Positions 20,246-29,702 of a stretch of DNA of 64,000 nucleotides are shown here, piece after piece. The notes beneath the pieces were generated by a model. It saw only the letters and a list, made by a program, of their open reading frames with translations. It searched no databases and was not told the DNA's origin. Origin of the DNA: Xanthomonas fragariae. Lineage in GTDB: Bacteria; Pseudomonadota; Gammaproteobacteria; Xanthomonadales; Xanthomonadaceae. A program made the translations under genes and the position numbers. Position 1 is the first letter of the stretch. Every line of letters starts with the position of its first letter. The stretch lies in the NCBI RefSeq assembly GCF_017603965.1, contig NZ_CP071955.1:1860001-1924000 (forward strand). The letters run 5' to 3'.

Positions 20246-21622
20246 GTGGCACGAACCAAGCTCCCCGTTGCTCCCGAAGCCGATCTGCTCAGCGTAGACG
20301 GCGAGCATCTGCGCCCGTTGGCCGAGCGCATGCGCCCGCGTACCCTCGACGAAATGGTCGGGCAAAAACGTCTGCTCGCGCCCGACAGCGCATTGCGACG
20401 CGCGGTGGAATCCGGCCGCGTGCACTCGATGATCCTCTGGGGGCCGCCAGGCTGCGGCAAGACCACGCTTGCGCTCTTGCTGGCGCATTACGCCGATGCC
20501 GAGTTCAAAGCGATTTCGGCGGTGTTGTCGGGCTTGCCGGAGGTGCGTCAGGTGCTGGCCGAGGCCGCGCAGCGCTTCGCCAGCGGGCGCCGTACGGTGT
20601 TGTTCGTCGATGAGGTGCATCGCTTCAACAAGGCGCAGCAGGATGCGTTTCTGCCGCATATCGAGCGCGGCACGATTCTGTTCGTCGGCGCGACTACCGA
20701 AAATCCGTCCTTCGAATTGAACTCTGCGTTGCTCTCGCGTTGTCGTGTGCACGTGCTGGAAGGCGTCTCGCCGCAGGATATCGTCCAAGCATTGCAGCGG
20801 GCCTTGCATGATTCGGAGCGCGGGCTGGGGCAGGAGACGATTCAGGTCACTGATGCATCGCTGCTGGAAATCGCCAGCGCCGCCGATGGCGACGTGCGCC
20901 GCGCATTGACGCTGCTGGAGATCGCTGCGGAACTGGCGACGGGCGAGGGCGGCGAGATCACTCCGCAGACGCTATTGCAGGTGCTGGCCGACCGTACGCG
21001 CCGTTTCGACAAGAATGGCGAGCAGTTCTACGACCAGATTTCGGCGCTGCATAAATCCGTGCGCAGTTCCAATCCAGATGCGGCGCTGTACTGGCTGACG
21101 CGCATGCTCGACGGCGGTTGCGACCCAGCCTATCTGGCGCGGCGACTCACCCGTATGGCGATCGAGGACATCGGCTTGGCCGATCCACGCGCGCAAAGCA
21201 TGGCGCTGGAAGCCTGGGATATTTACGAGCGTCTCGGTAGCCCGGAAGGCGAGCTGGCGTTCGCGCAACTGGTGCTGTATCTGGCCAGCACGGCCAAGTC
21301 CAACGCAGGCTATGTCGCCTTCAATCAGGCCAAGGCCGAGGTGCGCGCCACCGGCACCCAAGAGGTACCGTTGCATCTGCGCAATGCGCCGACCAAGCTG
21401 ATGAAGACGCTCAATTATGGACAGGACTATCAGTACGACCATGATGCCGAAGACGGGATAGCGCTGGACCAGACCGGTTTTCCGGATGCGATGGGCGAGC
21501 GGGTGTATTACGACCCGGTCCCGCGCGGACTTGAGATCAAGCTCAAGGAAAAGCTCGACCGGCTACGCCAGGCCAGGGAACAAGCGCGCGCGGAAAAGCA
21601 CGGATCCAAGAGTCAGGCTTAA
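20246..21622 (+). CDS. rarA: Replication-associated recombination protein A (AAA+ ATPase)
   Basis: A 458-residue RarA/MgsA-type clamp-loader-like ATPase that acts at stalled forks and on SSB-coated DNA. Motifs are LAERMRPRTLDEMVGQKRLL, Walker A GPPGCGKTTLALLL, Walker B VLFVDEVHRFNKAQQDAFLP and sensor-1 FVGATTENPSFELNSALLSR. The C-terminal tetramerisation region follows (GGCDPAYLARRLTRMAIEDI). The start is GTG at 20246 (VARTKLPVAP). It lies 76 bases after lolA, the usual pairing. Confidence 0.95.
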   Translation: MARTKLPVAPEADLLSVDGEHLRPLAERMRPRTLDEMVGQKRLLAPDSALRRAVESGRVHSMILWGPPGCGKTTLALLLAHYADAEFKAISAVLSGLPEVRQVLAEAAQRFASGRRTVLFVDEVHRFNKAQQDAFLPHIERGTILFVGATTENPSFELNSALLSRCRVHVLEGVSPQDIVQALQRALHDSERGLGQETIQVTDASLLEIASAADGDVRRALTLLEIAAELATGEGGEITPQTLLQVLADRTRRFDKNGEQFYDQISALHKSVRSSNPDAALYWLTRMLDGGCDPAYLARRLTRMAIEDIGLADPRAQSMALEAWDIYERLGSPEGELAFAQLVLYLASTAKSNAGYVAFNQAKAEVRATGTQEVPLHLRNAPTKLMKTLNYGQDYQYDHDAEDGIALDQTGFPDAMGERVYYDPVPRGLEIKLKEKLDRLRQAREQARAEKHGSKSQA

Positions 21623-21828
21623 AGCGGCCAGCAAACGCAGTGCGGTCGTCAGACGCTGTGGTCGCGGCACGCGCCGTAAAGTGGGGGCGCCGCACCGAGC
21701 AGCACACCGGTGCGATGCGGCAGGATCATGATCGCTCCTGGCTGGGAGCGCTGCTGCGTGTATCGGCACTGGGTTATCGCCGCCGCGCGGGTAGGTCGGC
21801 AAGGCGTATGGTTTCGGACGGCCCGGCG

Positions 21829-23061
21829 CTATGTCGATCGGTGCTTGCCGTGACCGATGCGCTGCGCGTGGTAGATCCCGGTATAGCCTGAAAATAGATA
21901 GGCGGTGATGCAACCGAGTGCGGCGAGCGGTGCGATATCGGCACCGAACAGTTCGATCGCCATGAGCGTGGACGCGATCGGGGTGTTGGATGCACCGGCG
22001 AATACCGCCACCAAGCCGATCCCGGCTAGCATCGGAAAGGGCAAGTGCAGCATCGGTGCAAGCGCGTTACCAAGCGTGGCACCGATGTAGAACAGCGGCG
22101 TAACCTCGCCACCCTTGAAACCGGCCCCCAGTGAGACTGTCGTAAAGCACAGCTTGCCCAGAAAATCCCATGGCGCCGTCGGCGCGTGGAAGGCGCGGAC
22201 GATCTCCGGAATCCCCAAACCGATATAGCGCTGCGTGCCGAGCACCCACACCGCCAGCGCGATGACGCATCCCCCGAGCAACGGACGCAATGGAGCGTAG
22301 CCGATGGCGCTTTTGCTCAAGCTGCCAAGGCGATGCGTGACGGTGGCAAACAGCATGCCGACCAGACCAAACAGCATGCCGGCCGCCAGCACGGCCAGCA
22401 CGCTGCTGATCCCGACCGGAACGATGGGGCCGATTGCATACTGGGTGTGGTGAATGCCCCAGGCCAAACAGACCTGATCGGCCACGATGGCGGCCACCGC
22501 GCAGGGCAGCAGCGCGTCGTAGCGCAATCGACCGATGGCCAATACCTCCAGCCCGAAGATCGCGCCGGCTAACGGAGTGCCGAACACTGAGGCAAAGCCG
22601 GCACTGATGCCTGCCATCAGCAGAATGCGCCGGTCTTCGTTGCACAAGCGCAGCAGACGCGTGAGTTGGTCGGCAAGCGCGGCGCCCATCTGCACGGCGG
22701 TGCCCTCGCGGCCGACCGAGGCGCCGAACATATGAGAGATCACCGTGCCCCCCAGCACCAGCGGCGCCATGCGCAGCGGGACCAGGTTCTTGGGGTCGTG
22801 GATTTCTTCGATGATCAAGTTGTTGCCGGCGTCCACCTGTTTGCCCAGCAGGTGATACACCAGGCCGACTGCAAAGCCGGCTAGCGGCAGCAGCCAGATC
22901 GCGCGCGGATGCGCCAGGCGCCAGCTGGTGGCCCAATCCAGAGCCCACAAGAGAAATGCAGAAGCAGTGCCGGCCAATACGGCGGCAAGGCTGGCAGTCA
23001 CCAGCCACTTGGCAAGATGGGCGAAAAGGTCGAGATGTTCGGAGCGGCAAAATCGTGACAT
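21829..23061 (-). CDS. ClC-family chloride channel/transporter
   Basis: A 410-residue polytopic membrane protein with about ten hydrophobic helices. ClC signatures are GASVGREGTAVQMGAALADQ (the GREGP-type filter, here GREGT) and TPLAGAIFGLEVLAIGRL. The third filter block lies around SLGAGFKGGEVTPLFYIGAT, with VAVFAGASNTPIASTLMAIE near the end. It probably moves chloride or fluoride across the inner membrane; channel or antiporter cannot be decided here. No C-terminal CBS domain is present. The start MSRFCRSEHLDLF at 23061 was preferred over the frame's beginning at 23163. It is a solitary gene facing rarA. Confidence 0.88.
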   Translation of the reverse strand: MSRFCRSEHLDLFAHLAKWLVTASLAAVLAGTASAFLLWALDWATSWRLAHPRAIWLLPLAGFAVGLVYHLLGKQVDAGNNLIIEEIHDPKNLVPLRMAPLVLGGTVISHMFGASVGREGTAVQMGAALADQLTRLLRLCNEDRRILLMAGISAGFASVFGTPLAGAIFGLEVLAIGRLRYDALLPCAVAAIVADQVCLAWGIHHTQYAIGPIVPVGISSVLAVLAAGMLFGLVGMLFATVTHRLGSLSKSAIGYAPLRPLLGGCVIALAVWVLGTQRYIGLGIPEIVRAFHAPTAPWDFLGKLCFTTVSLGAGFKGGEVTPLFYIGATLGNALAPMLHLPFPMLAGIGLVAVFAGASNTPIASTLMAIELFGADIAPLAALGCITAYLFSGYTGIYHAQRIGHGKHRST

Positions 23062-23367
23062 GGCAGCCTGTCGCTTAGTGACATGATGGCTGGCACGGCA
23101 GGGAGATGTGAGCAGTACAAGCCTACAATTCCTGGGCTGGGCCAGAGTTTTTGTAGGCGTCATCAGTAGCGATCGCTACGGTTGATGGAACAACGCGGAG
23201 GAACGCCATCTCCGAGCTTCTAGATTAATCCCGCTCCGCCCCCCTGTCCAGACCGTCGGCCCATCCCGCCCGATACATCAAGCCTGCAAAAAGGCCGGCG
23301 AGCCTTTGCTCTCTGACCTTCATAGGTTTTGCCCTGGCTGCCGGCAGGGCTGGCAACCATGTGGCAT
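23062..23367. other. Intergenic stretch between the thiolase gene and the ClC gene
   Basis: 306 bases with no believable gene. It holds the terminator of the beta-oxidation unit (23286-23309) and a second imperfect stem GCCCTGCC...CAGGGC nearer the stop. The rest should carry the ClC promoter on the minus strand, but I cannot point to convincing -35/-10 boxes. Confidence 0.5.
23286..23309 (-). terminator. Terminator of the beta-oxidation operon
   Basis: On the minus strand GCAAAGGC-TCGCCG-GCCTTTTTGC forms a stem followed by a T tract, about 60 bases past the thiolase stop. Confidence 0.7.
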
Positions 23368-24573
23368 TTACAGCGCTTCGATAATGCCCGCCGCGCCCAT
23401 GCCGGTGCCGATGCACATGGTGACCATGCCGTACTTATGCTGACGACGACGCAGGCCGTGCACCAGCGTTGCAGCACGGATCGCGCCGGTCGCACCCAGC
23501 GGGTGACCGAGTGCGATTGCGCCGCCGAGTGGGTTGACCTTGGACGGATCCAATTCGCTGTCGCGGATCACTGCCAATGCCTGCGCGGCGAATGCTTCGT
23601 TGAGCTCGATCCAGTCGAGCTGGTCTTTGCTCAGGCCGGCCTGCTTGAGCGCTTTGGGAATCGCCGCGACCGGGCCGATGCCCATCACTGCCGGGCGCAC
23701 GCCTGCTACCGAGAAGCTGACCAAACGCGCAAGCGGGGTCAGGCCGTAGTCCTTGATCGCCTGCTCGGAGGCCAATAGCACTGCACCGGCGCCATCGCTC
23801 ATCTGCGAGGAATTGCCGGCGGTGACGCTGCCGCCGAACTGTCCGTTGCGGAACACTGGGCGCAGCTTGGCCAAGCCTTCGATCGAGCTATCCGGCCGCG
23901 GCCCCTCGTCGGTATCGACTAGACGCTTGCGCAACGCAATCACATTGCCGGCCAAATCGGGCTGGTGCGACAGAATCTCGTACGGGGTGATCTCCTCGCG
24001 GAACTCGCCGGCAGCAATGGCGGCAATCGCTTTCTCATGCGAGGCGAGGGCGAACGCGTCTTGATCCTCGCGCGAGACCTTCCATTCCTCGGCGACCTTC
24101 TCGGCGGTGATGCCCATGCCGTATGCAATGGCGACATGGTCTTCGGCAAACACGCTAGGCGAGATGGCGACCTTGTTGCCCATCATCGGCACCATCGACA
24201 TCGACTCGGTACCGCCGGCCAGCATCAGGTCGGCGTTGCCAAGACGGATCTGGTCGGCGGCCATCGCCACGGCCTGGATGCCGGACGAACAGAAACGGTT
24301 GATGGTCTGACCGGTTACGGTATTCGGCAGGCCAGCCAACAGCACGCCGATGCGCGCCACGTTCATGCCTTGCTCGGCCTCTGGCATCGCGCAACCGATA
24401 ATGGCGTCGTCGATCCGCGATAGATCGATGCCCGGCGCCTGCGCAACCACTGCACGCAGCACGTGCGCCAGCATGTCATCGGGACGGGTATTGCGGAACA
24501 CGCCCTTCGGCGCCTTGCCGACCGGGGTGCGGGTGGCGGCGACGATGTAGGCTTCTTGAATCTGCTTGCTCAT
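23368..24573 (-). CDS. fadA: Acetyl-CoA C-acyltransferase (3-ketoacyl-CoA thiolase)
   Basis: A 401-residue thiolase that performs the last step of fatty-acid beta-oxidation, splitting 3-ketoacyl-CoA with free CoA. The acyl-accepting cysteine is in QTINRFCSSGIQAVAMAAD, the catalytic histidine in GGAIALGHPLGATGAIRAAT, and the second cysteine in MVTMCIGTGMGAAGIIEAL. Length is normal. It follows the FadN-like gene on the same strand after 228 bases that contain a dispersed repeat, so the two are probably one transcript with the repeat between. The symbol is by family and context. Confidence 0.93.
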   Translation of the reverse strand: MSKQIQEAYIVAATRTPVGKAPKGVFRNTRPDDMLAHVLRAVVAQAPGIDLSRIDDAIIGCAMPEAEQGMNVARIGVLLAGLPNTVTGQTINRFCSSGIQAVAMAADQIRLGNADLMLAGGTESMSMVPMMGNKVAISPSVFAEDHVAIAYGMGITAEKVAEEWKVSREDQDAFALASHEKAIAAIAAGEFREEITPYEILSHQPDLAGNVIALRKRLVDTDEGPRPDSSIEGLAKLRPVFRNGQFGGSVTAGNSSQMSDGAGAVLLASEQAIKDYGLTPLARLVSFSVAGVRPAVMGIGPVAAIPKALKQAGLSKDQLDWIELNEAFAAQALAVIRDSELDPSKVNPLGGAIALGHPLGATGAIRAATLVHGLRRRQHKYGMVTMCIGTGMGAAGIIEAL

Positions 24574-24590
24574 GGCTATCTCCGATAGCC

Positions 24591-24796
24591 GGGAGTGGGG
24601 ATTCGGGAGTGGGAATTGGCAGAGCCAGTCCCGGTGTCCGAATGTTCCCGCCCGGCGGGATGGAATGTTTGGAGGCAGAGGAAACGCCGTTGCGCGTGCC
24701 CAATCCCCGATCGCGAATGCCGGCGCTGACTATCCGGCGAAACAAATCGTTGGAGAGACGGGAAATCGTTGTTGCCAATCCCCAATCCCCAATCAC
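24591..24796. repeat. Dispersed GGGGATTCGGGAG-type repeat between the beta-oxidation genes
   Basis: The left end (about 24591-24620) is built of GGGAGTGGGGATTCGGGAG units. The right end (about 24774-24795) is CCAATCCCCAATCCCCAATC, the complement of the same kind of unit. A third copy, GCCCAATCCCCGATCGCGAA, lies near 24699. The two ends can pair imperfectly across about 160 bases. Repeats of this style are common between genes in xanthomonads; this is from general knowledge, not a search. Confidence 0.6.
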
Positions 24797-24801
24797 ACAT
24801 C

Positions 24802-27174
24802 TCAGTTCCTCAACGGCTTGCCCGTCTTGAGCATGTGCCCAATCCGTGCCTGGGTCTTTTCCTGCTGGGCCAGTTCGACGAAGTGCTTGCGCTCCAGCTT
24901 GAGCAACCATTCTTCGTCGACCAGCGCGCCGCGATCGACTTCGCCGCCGCACACCACGGTGGCAATGCGGGTGGCGATTTCATAGTCGTATTCGCTGATG
25001 AAGCGGCCTTCCAGCATGTTGACCAGCAGCATCTTGAAGGTGGCAATACCGACGTCGCCGGCGACCTGGATGCGGCGTGCCGGCAGCGGTGCGCGGTAGC
25101 CGCCTTCGGCCAACGCGCGCGCTTCGGCCTTAGCGATGTGCAGCGCTTCGAAGCTGTTGAACACGATCTTGTCCGTGGCGCGCAGCAGGCCCAGTTCCTG
25201 AGCGTTGACCGCCGAGTTGGACACCTTGGCCATCGCAATGGTTTCGAAGGTCTTCTTCAGTTCCGCGAACACATCGCCATCTGGACCTGCGGTCTGCGAG
25301 GCACGCACCGCGATTTCCTTCAGGCCGCCACCGGCAGGCAGCAGGCCGACCCCGGTTTCCACCAAGCCGATATAGCTTTCCAGCGATGCCACGGTCTTGG
25401 CACTGTGCATCTGGAACTCGCAGCCGCCACCCAGTGCCAGGCCGCGCACTGCCGAAATCACCGGCACCTGCGCGTACTTGATTCGCTGACTGGTAGCCTG
25501 GAAATTGGCGACCATGGCATCGAATGCATCGACCTTGCCGGCCTGCAGCAGACCCAACGCGCCGGCCAGATCGGCGCCGGCGGAGAAGGGCTCTTTCTGC
25601 TGCCAGATCACCACGCCGGCGAAGTCTTTCTCGGCGCGTCCGACGACTTCCTGCAAGCCGTTGAGCACGTGATCGGAGACGGTGTTCATCTTGGTCTTGA
25701 AGTTGACCACCGCGATGTCGTCGCCGTCATGCCACATGCGCACGCCATCGTTTTCGAATACGGTCTCGCCCGGTGAGAACTGTTCGCCCAACAGCGGATC
25801 GGGGAAGCGCTGACGCTTGTACACCGGCAGCGCCGAGCGCGGCAGCTGGGCATCACGCGCGGGGCTGTAGGAGCCTTCGGCGGCGTGCACGCCATCACGG
25901 CCGTCGAACACCCAGTTAGGCAACGGCGTGCTGCTCATGCTCTTGCCGCTGGAAATATCCTCGGCAATCCACTGCGCAACCTGCTTCCAGCCTGCGGCCT
26001 GCCAGGTTTCGAACGGGCCCAGCGACCAGCCGTAGCCCCAGCGAATCGCCAGGTCCACATCGCGCGCAGTTTCTGCGATATCGGCCAGATGGAAGGCGCT
26101 ATAGTGGAACAGGTCGCGAAATGTGGCCCATAGGAACTGTGCCTGCGGATACTGGCTTTCGCGCAGTTTGGCGAACTTTTCTGCCGGGTTCTTGATCTTG
26201 AGGATTTCGACCACGTCCGGTGCAGCGCTGCGATCGGCGGTTCTGTAATCCTGCTTTTCCAGATCCAGCACCAAGATGTCCTTGCCGTCCTTGCGGAAGA
26301 TGCCGGCGCCGACCTTCTGGCCTAGCGCGCCTTTGGCGATCAGCGCGTCCAGCCACTTCGGGGATTTGAAATACTGGTGCCACGGATCGTTGGGCAGGGT
26401 GTCGCCCATGGTCTTGATCACATGCGCCATGGTGTCCAGACCGACCACGTCCGAAGTACGGTAGGTTGCCGACTTCGGGCGCCCGACCAGCGGGCCGGTC
26501 AGCGCATCGACTTCATCGAAGCCCAAACCGAACTCGGCGGTGTGATGGATGGTGGACAGGATCGAGAATACGCCGATACGGTTGCCGATGAAGTTCGGCG
26601 TGTCCTTCGCATAGACGACGCCCTTGCCGAGCGTGGTGACCAGGAAGCTCTCCAGGCCCCCCAGCACCGCCTTGTCGGTGCCCTTGGCCGGGATCAGCTC
26701 GGCCAGGTGCATATAGCGCGGCGGATTGAAGAAATGCACGCCGCAGAAACGATGGCGCAATTGCTCGGGTAGCACGTCGGAGAGCTTGTTGATGCCCAGG
26801 CCCGAGGTGTTTGATGCCAGCACGGCATGATCGGCCACGAACGGAGCGATCTTCTTGTACAGGTCCTGCTTCCAGTCCATGCGCTCGGCGATCGCTTCGA
26901 TGATCAGATCGCAGTCGCGCAGTTGTTCCAGACCGCCCTGGTAATTGGCCGGCGTGATCGCCTGGGCCAACGCCTTGCTGGCGAGCGGGGCAGGGCGGAG
27001 CTTGCCGAGGTTGGCGATGGCATTGAGCACGACACCGTCGGTAGGACCTTCCTTGGCAGGCAAGTCGAAAAGCACGGTGTCGACACCGGCATTGGTGAGG
27101 TGCGCGGCGATCTGCGCACCCATGACGCCGGCACCGAGCACGGCGGCACGACGGACTAGCAACGGATTGGACAT
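24802..27174 (-). CDS. 3-hydroxyacyl-CoA dehydrogenase/enoyl-CoA hydratase, FadN-like order
   Basis: A 790-residue two-step beta-oxidation enzyme. The dehydrogenase comes first: NAD motif AAVLGAGVMGAQIAAHLTNA near residue 10, catalytic histidine region HRFCGVHFFNPPRYMHLAEL, and the C-terminal 3HCDH domain to about residue 300. The enoyl-CoA hydratase/isomerase domain is C-terminal: SAVRGLALGGGCEFQMHSAK, then GLVETGVGLLPAGGGLKEIA, near residues 575-620. This order is the reverse of E. coli FadB and matches Bacillus FadN in both order and length (about 789). It is therefore not called fadB. It is transcribed toward the thiolase gene and probably controlled by the TetR gene 26 bases upstream. 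Confidence 0.9.
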   Translation of the reverse strand: MSNPLLVRRAAVLGAGVMGAQIAAHLTNAGVDTVLFDLPAKEGPTDGVVLNAIANLGKLRPAPLASKALAQAITPANYQGGLEQLRDCDLIIEAIAERMDWKQDLYKKIAPFVADHAVLASNTSGLGINKLSDVLPEQLRHRFCGVHFFNPPRYMHLAELIPAKGTDKAVLGGLESFLVTTLGKGVVYAKDTPNFIGNRIGVFSILSTIHHTAEFGLGFDEVDALTGPLVGRPKSATYRTSDVVGLDTMAHVIKTMGDTLPNDPWHQYFKSPKWLDALIAKGALGQKVGAGIFRKDGKDILVLDLEKQDYRTADRSAAPDVVEILKIKNPAEKFAKLRESQYPQAQFLWATFRDLFHYSAFHLADIAETARDVDLAIRWGYGWSLGPFETWQAAGWKQVAQWIAEDISSGKSMSSTPLPNWVFDGRDGVHAAEGSYSPARDAQLPRSALPVYKRQRFPDPLLGEQFSPGETVFENDGVRMWHDGDDIAVVNFKTKMNTVSDHVLNGLQEVVGRAEKDFAGVVIWQQKEPFSAGADLAGALGLLQAGKVDAFDAMVANFQATSQRIKYAQVPVISAVRGLALGGGCEFQMHSAKTVASLESYIGLVETGVGLLPAGGGLKEIAVRASQTAGPDGDVFAELKKTFETIAMAKVSNSAVNAQELGLLRATDKIVFNSFEALHIAKAEARALAEGGYRAPLPARRIQVAGDVGIATFKMLLVNMLEGRFISEYDYEIATRIATVVCGGEVDRGALVDEEWLLKLERKHFVELAQQEKTQARIGHMLKTGKPLRN

Positions 27175-27200
27175 AGCGATGAGCCTTTGGTGTGAGCGAC

Positions 27201-27833
27201 TTACAGTGTGGAACGGGTACGGAAACCGGGTTCTGCAAAACGAATCAGTTCGCGCGCGGCATGCGCACTGTGGTCGGCCTCGCTGACGCCCACAGGGCGC
27301 TTTTTGAGGCCGAAATCGGCCATGGCATAGGTCAGCGCGCCGGCCAGAAAGTCCAGGCGCCAGTAAAGCTCTTCCTTGCTCAGACCCGGCACGCAGGCGG
27401 CGATAGCCTTGCCGAATTCGCGCAGCACGTGTCCGTAGTGGTCGGACAGAAACTTGCGCAGGTTGTCGTTCTTTTCGGCGTAGGCACGTGCGATCACCCG
27501 CACAAAGGCACCGCCGCTCTGTCGGTCTTGCGCCATCGCTAGGGCCGGCTCGACGAATGCGGCGAGCACGGCAGTGAGCTCACCCGGCTGCGACTTCTTT
27601 GCCACCTCCAGCTGCTGCAGACGTGCGGCGGTCATTTCGTCCATGCGGCGGCGGAACACTTCGTTGACCAGATTTTCCTTGGAGCCGAAGTGATAGTTGA
27701 CCGCAGCGATGTTGACATCGGCCTGGGTGGTTAATTGACGCAGCGAAGTCCCAGCGAACCCGTGCTGGGCGAACAGCTCCTCGGCCGCGCCGAGGATGCG
27801 GTCCTTGGTGGAGAAGTGAGCGGGCTTGGGCAT
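27201..27833 (-). CDS. TetR-family regulator of the fatty-acid genes (PsrA-like)
   Basis: A 210-residue repressor. The N-terminal helix-turn-helix is residues 10-56 (ILGAAEELFAQHGFAGTSLR, then ADVNIAAVNYHFGSKENLV), and the C-terminal domain should bind an acyl-CoA or fatty acid. It lies directly upstream of the dehydrogenase and thiolase genes on the same strand. A CAAAC-N4-GTTTG palindrome sits about 20 bases upstream of its start. PsrA and related regulators of fatty-acid oxidation are known to bind motifs of this form. Inference: it represses itself and the fad genes until long-chain acyl ligands accumulate. Confidence 0.85.
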   Translation of the reverse strand: MPKPAHFSTKDRILGAAEELFAQHGFAGTSLRQLTTQADVNIAAVNYHFGSKENLVNEVFRRRMDEMTAARLQQLEVAKKSQPGELTAVLAAFVEPALAMAQDRQSGGAFVRVIARAYAEKNDNLRKFLSDHYGHVLREFGKAIAACVPGLSKEELYWRLDFLAGALTYAMADFGLKKRPVGVSEADHSAHAARELIRFAEPGFRTRSTL

Positions 27834-27853
27834 GCGCGGAGATGGAGCTCAAT

Positions 27854-27867
27854 CAAACGATTGTTTG
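27854..27867 (-). promoter_or_regulatory. Operator-like palindrome CAAAC-N4-GTTTG
   Basis: CAAACGATTGTTTG is a perfect five-base-pair inverted repeat with a four-base spacer, inside a larger imperfect palindrome from 27847 to 27870 (GCTC...GAGC arms). It lies 21 bases upstream of the TetR start. The published PsrA consensus has the form C/GAAAC-N2-4-GTTTG/C, which this fits. Confidence 0.7.
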
Positions 27868-27977
27868 AGCTTATGGGCTCGGCGTCGCGCGGGTCATGCG
27901 GCAACGCAGCACGATTCAAGAGGGCGGTATGCAAATGAAACGGCGAAGAGATAGACTTGAGCATCGAAAAGAAGCCT

Positions 27978-28005
27978 AAGCCCGCGTTTTGTCGTGGGTT
28001 TTTTT
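27978..28005 (+). terminator. Intrinsic terminator in front of ndk (possible attenuator or sRNA end)
   Basis: AAGCCCGCG-TTTTGT-CGTGGGTTT can form a nine-pair stem with two or three G.U pairs, followed by more T. No plus-strand gene precedes it, because the upstream TetR gene points away. It lies 48 bases before ndk, so it may stop a short leader RNA starting near 27900. Confidence 0.6.
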
Positions 28006-28052
28006 CATGATAACCTCGGGCCTTCAGTGGCCCGCCCAACGGAGATTTTCCC

Positions 28053-28478
28053 ATGGCGCTGGAGCGCACCTTATCCATCATCAAGCCTGACGCCGTCGCC
28101 AAGAACGTCATCGGCGAAATTTACAGTCGCTTCGAGAAGGCTGGCATGAAGGTTGTGGCGGCCAAATACAAGCAGCTGTCGCGTCGCGAAGCTGAAGGTT
28201 TCTATGCGGTGCACCGCGAGCGTCCGTTCTTCAACGCGTTGGTCGAGTTCATGATCTCCGGCCCGGTGATGATCCAGGCGCTTGAAGGCGAGAATGCCGT
28301 TGCCGCACATCGTGACCTGCTCGGTGCGACCAATCCCAAGGACGCTGCGCCGGGCACCATCCGCGCCGACTTCGCCGACTCCATCGATGCCAATGCCGCC
28401 CACGGCTCGGACTCGGTCGAAAACGCTGCCAACGAAGTCGCGTATTTCTTTGCCGCTACTGAAGTGGTCTCGCGCTGA
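28053..28478 (+). CDS. ndk: Nucleoside-diphosphate kinase
   Basis: A 141-residue enzyme that balances NTP and dNTP pools by phosphate transfer through a histidine. The N-terminus [20 protein letters not shown] is the NDK signature. The active-site histidine lies in [19 protein letters not shown] (NxxHGSD). Length is standard. An AACGGAGA ribosome-binding site precedes the ATG. rlmN follows 18 bases downstream, an order seen widely in gamma-proteobacteria. Confidence 0.97.
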   Translation: MALERTLSIIKPDAVAKNVIGEIYSRFEKAGMKVVAAKYKQLSRREAEGFYAVHRERPFFNALVEFMISGPVMIQALEGENAVAAHRDLLGATNPKDAAPGTIRADFADSIDANAAHGSDSVENAANEVAYFFAATEVVSR

Positions 28479-28496
28479 GGCCGAGAGAGTCGAATC

Positions 28497-29702
28497 GTGA
28501 ATGAGGTCGTGATCCCCTCCGTGCTGCAGAACGTTCCTGTCCGTATCCCGGAACTACGCAAGCAGAACCTGCTCGACCTCGACCGCGAGGGACTGGAGCG
28601 CTTCTTCGCCGACACGCTCGGCGAAGCACGTTACCGTGCCCATCAGGTGATGAAGTGGATTCACCATCGCTACGTCACCGACTTCGACCAGATGACCGAT
28701 CTCGGCAAGGCGCTGCGTGCGAAGTTGCACCGGCACGCCGAGGTCCTCGTCCCGACTGTCGTGTTCGACAAGCCTTCCACCGATGGCACCCACAAGTGGC
28801 TGCTGGCCATGGGCACCGACGGCAAGAACGCGATCGAGACGGTCTACATCCCCGACAAGGGGCGCGGTACGTTGTGCGTGTCCTCCCAGGTCGGCTGCGG
28901 CTTGAACTGCACCTTTTGTTCGACCGCTACCCAGGGCTTCAACCGTAACCTCACCACCGCCGAGATCGTCGGGCAGGTGTGGGTGGCGGCGCGCCATCTG
29001 GGCAACGTGCCGCACCAGCAGCGCCGTCTCACCAACGTGGTGATGATGGGCATGGGCGAGCCGTTGATGAATTTCGACAACGTCGTGCGCTCGATGAACG
29101 TAATGCGCGACGATCTGGGATACGGGTTGGCCAGCAAGCGGGTCACGCTGTCGACCTCGGGTCTGGTGCCGATGATTGACAGGTTGTCGAGCGAAAGCGA
29201 TGTCTCGCTGGCGGTCTCGCTGCATGCTGCCAACGACACGCTACGCCAGAGCCTGGTGCCGTTAAACAAGAAATATCCGATTGCGGAGTTGATGGAATCG
29301 TGCGCGCGCTATTTGCGCAGCAGCAAGAAGCGCGATTCGGTCACCTTTGAATACACCTTGATGAAAGGAATCAACGACCAGCCGGAGCATGCGCGCCAGC
29401 TGGCCAGATTGATGCGGCAGTTTGACAATGCGGTGCAGTCCAAGGACGCTGGCAAGGTGAATCTGATCCCATTCAATCCGTTCCCGGGTACGCGCTACGA
29501 GCGCTCGGGCGAGGCGCAGATTCGCGCATTCCAGAAGATCCTGCTCGACGCGCAGGTGCTGACGATGGTTCGCCGCACCCGTGGCGACGACATCGATGCA
29601 GCGTGCGGGCAGCTTAAAGGGCAGGTCATGGACCGTACCCGTCGCCAGGCGGAGTTCCGCCGCATATTGGAAGGGCAGGCCGATCGAGATGCGGCAGCGT
29701 GA
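28497..29702 (+). CDS. rlmN: Dual-specificity 23S rRNA/tRNA A2503/A37 methyltransferase RlmN
   Basis: A 401-residue radical-SAM enzyme that methylates C2 of A2503 in 23S rRNA and A37 in some tRNAs. The iron-sulfur motif is [20 protein letters not shown] (CxxxCxxC), followed by [20 protein letters not shown]. The methyl-carrier cysteine is expected in [17 protein letters not shown] near the C-terminus and is present. The start is GTG at 28497 ([11 protein letters not shown]), preceded by GAGAGAG. It overlaps the start of pilF by 14 bases. Confidence 0.96.
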   Translation: MNEVVIPSVLQNVPVRIPELRKQNLLDLDREGLERFFADTLGEARYRAHQVMKWIHHRYVTDFDQMTDLGKALRAKLHRHAEVLVPTVVFDKPSTDGTHKWLLAMGTDGKNAIETVYIPDKGRGTLCVSSQVGCGLNCTFCSTATQGFNRNLTTAEIVGQVWVAARHLGNVPHQQRRLTNVVMMGMGEPLMNFDNVVRSMNVMRDDLGYGLASKRVTLSTSGLVPMIDRLSSESDVSLAVSLHAANDTLRQSLVPLNKKYPIAELMESCARYLRSSKKRDSVTFEYTLMKGINDQPEHARQLARLMRQFDNAVQSKDAGKVNLIPFNPFPGTRYERSGEAQIRAFQKILLDAQVLTMVRRTRGDDIDAACGQLKGQVMDRTRRQAEFRRILEGQADRDAAA

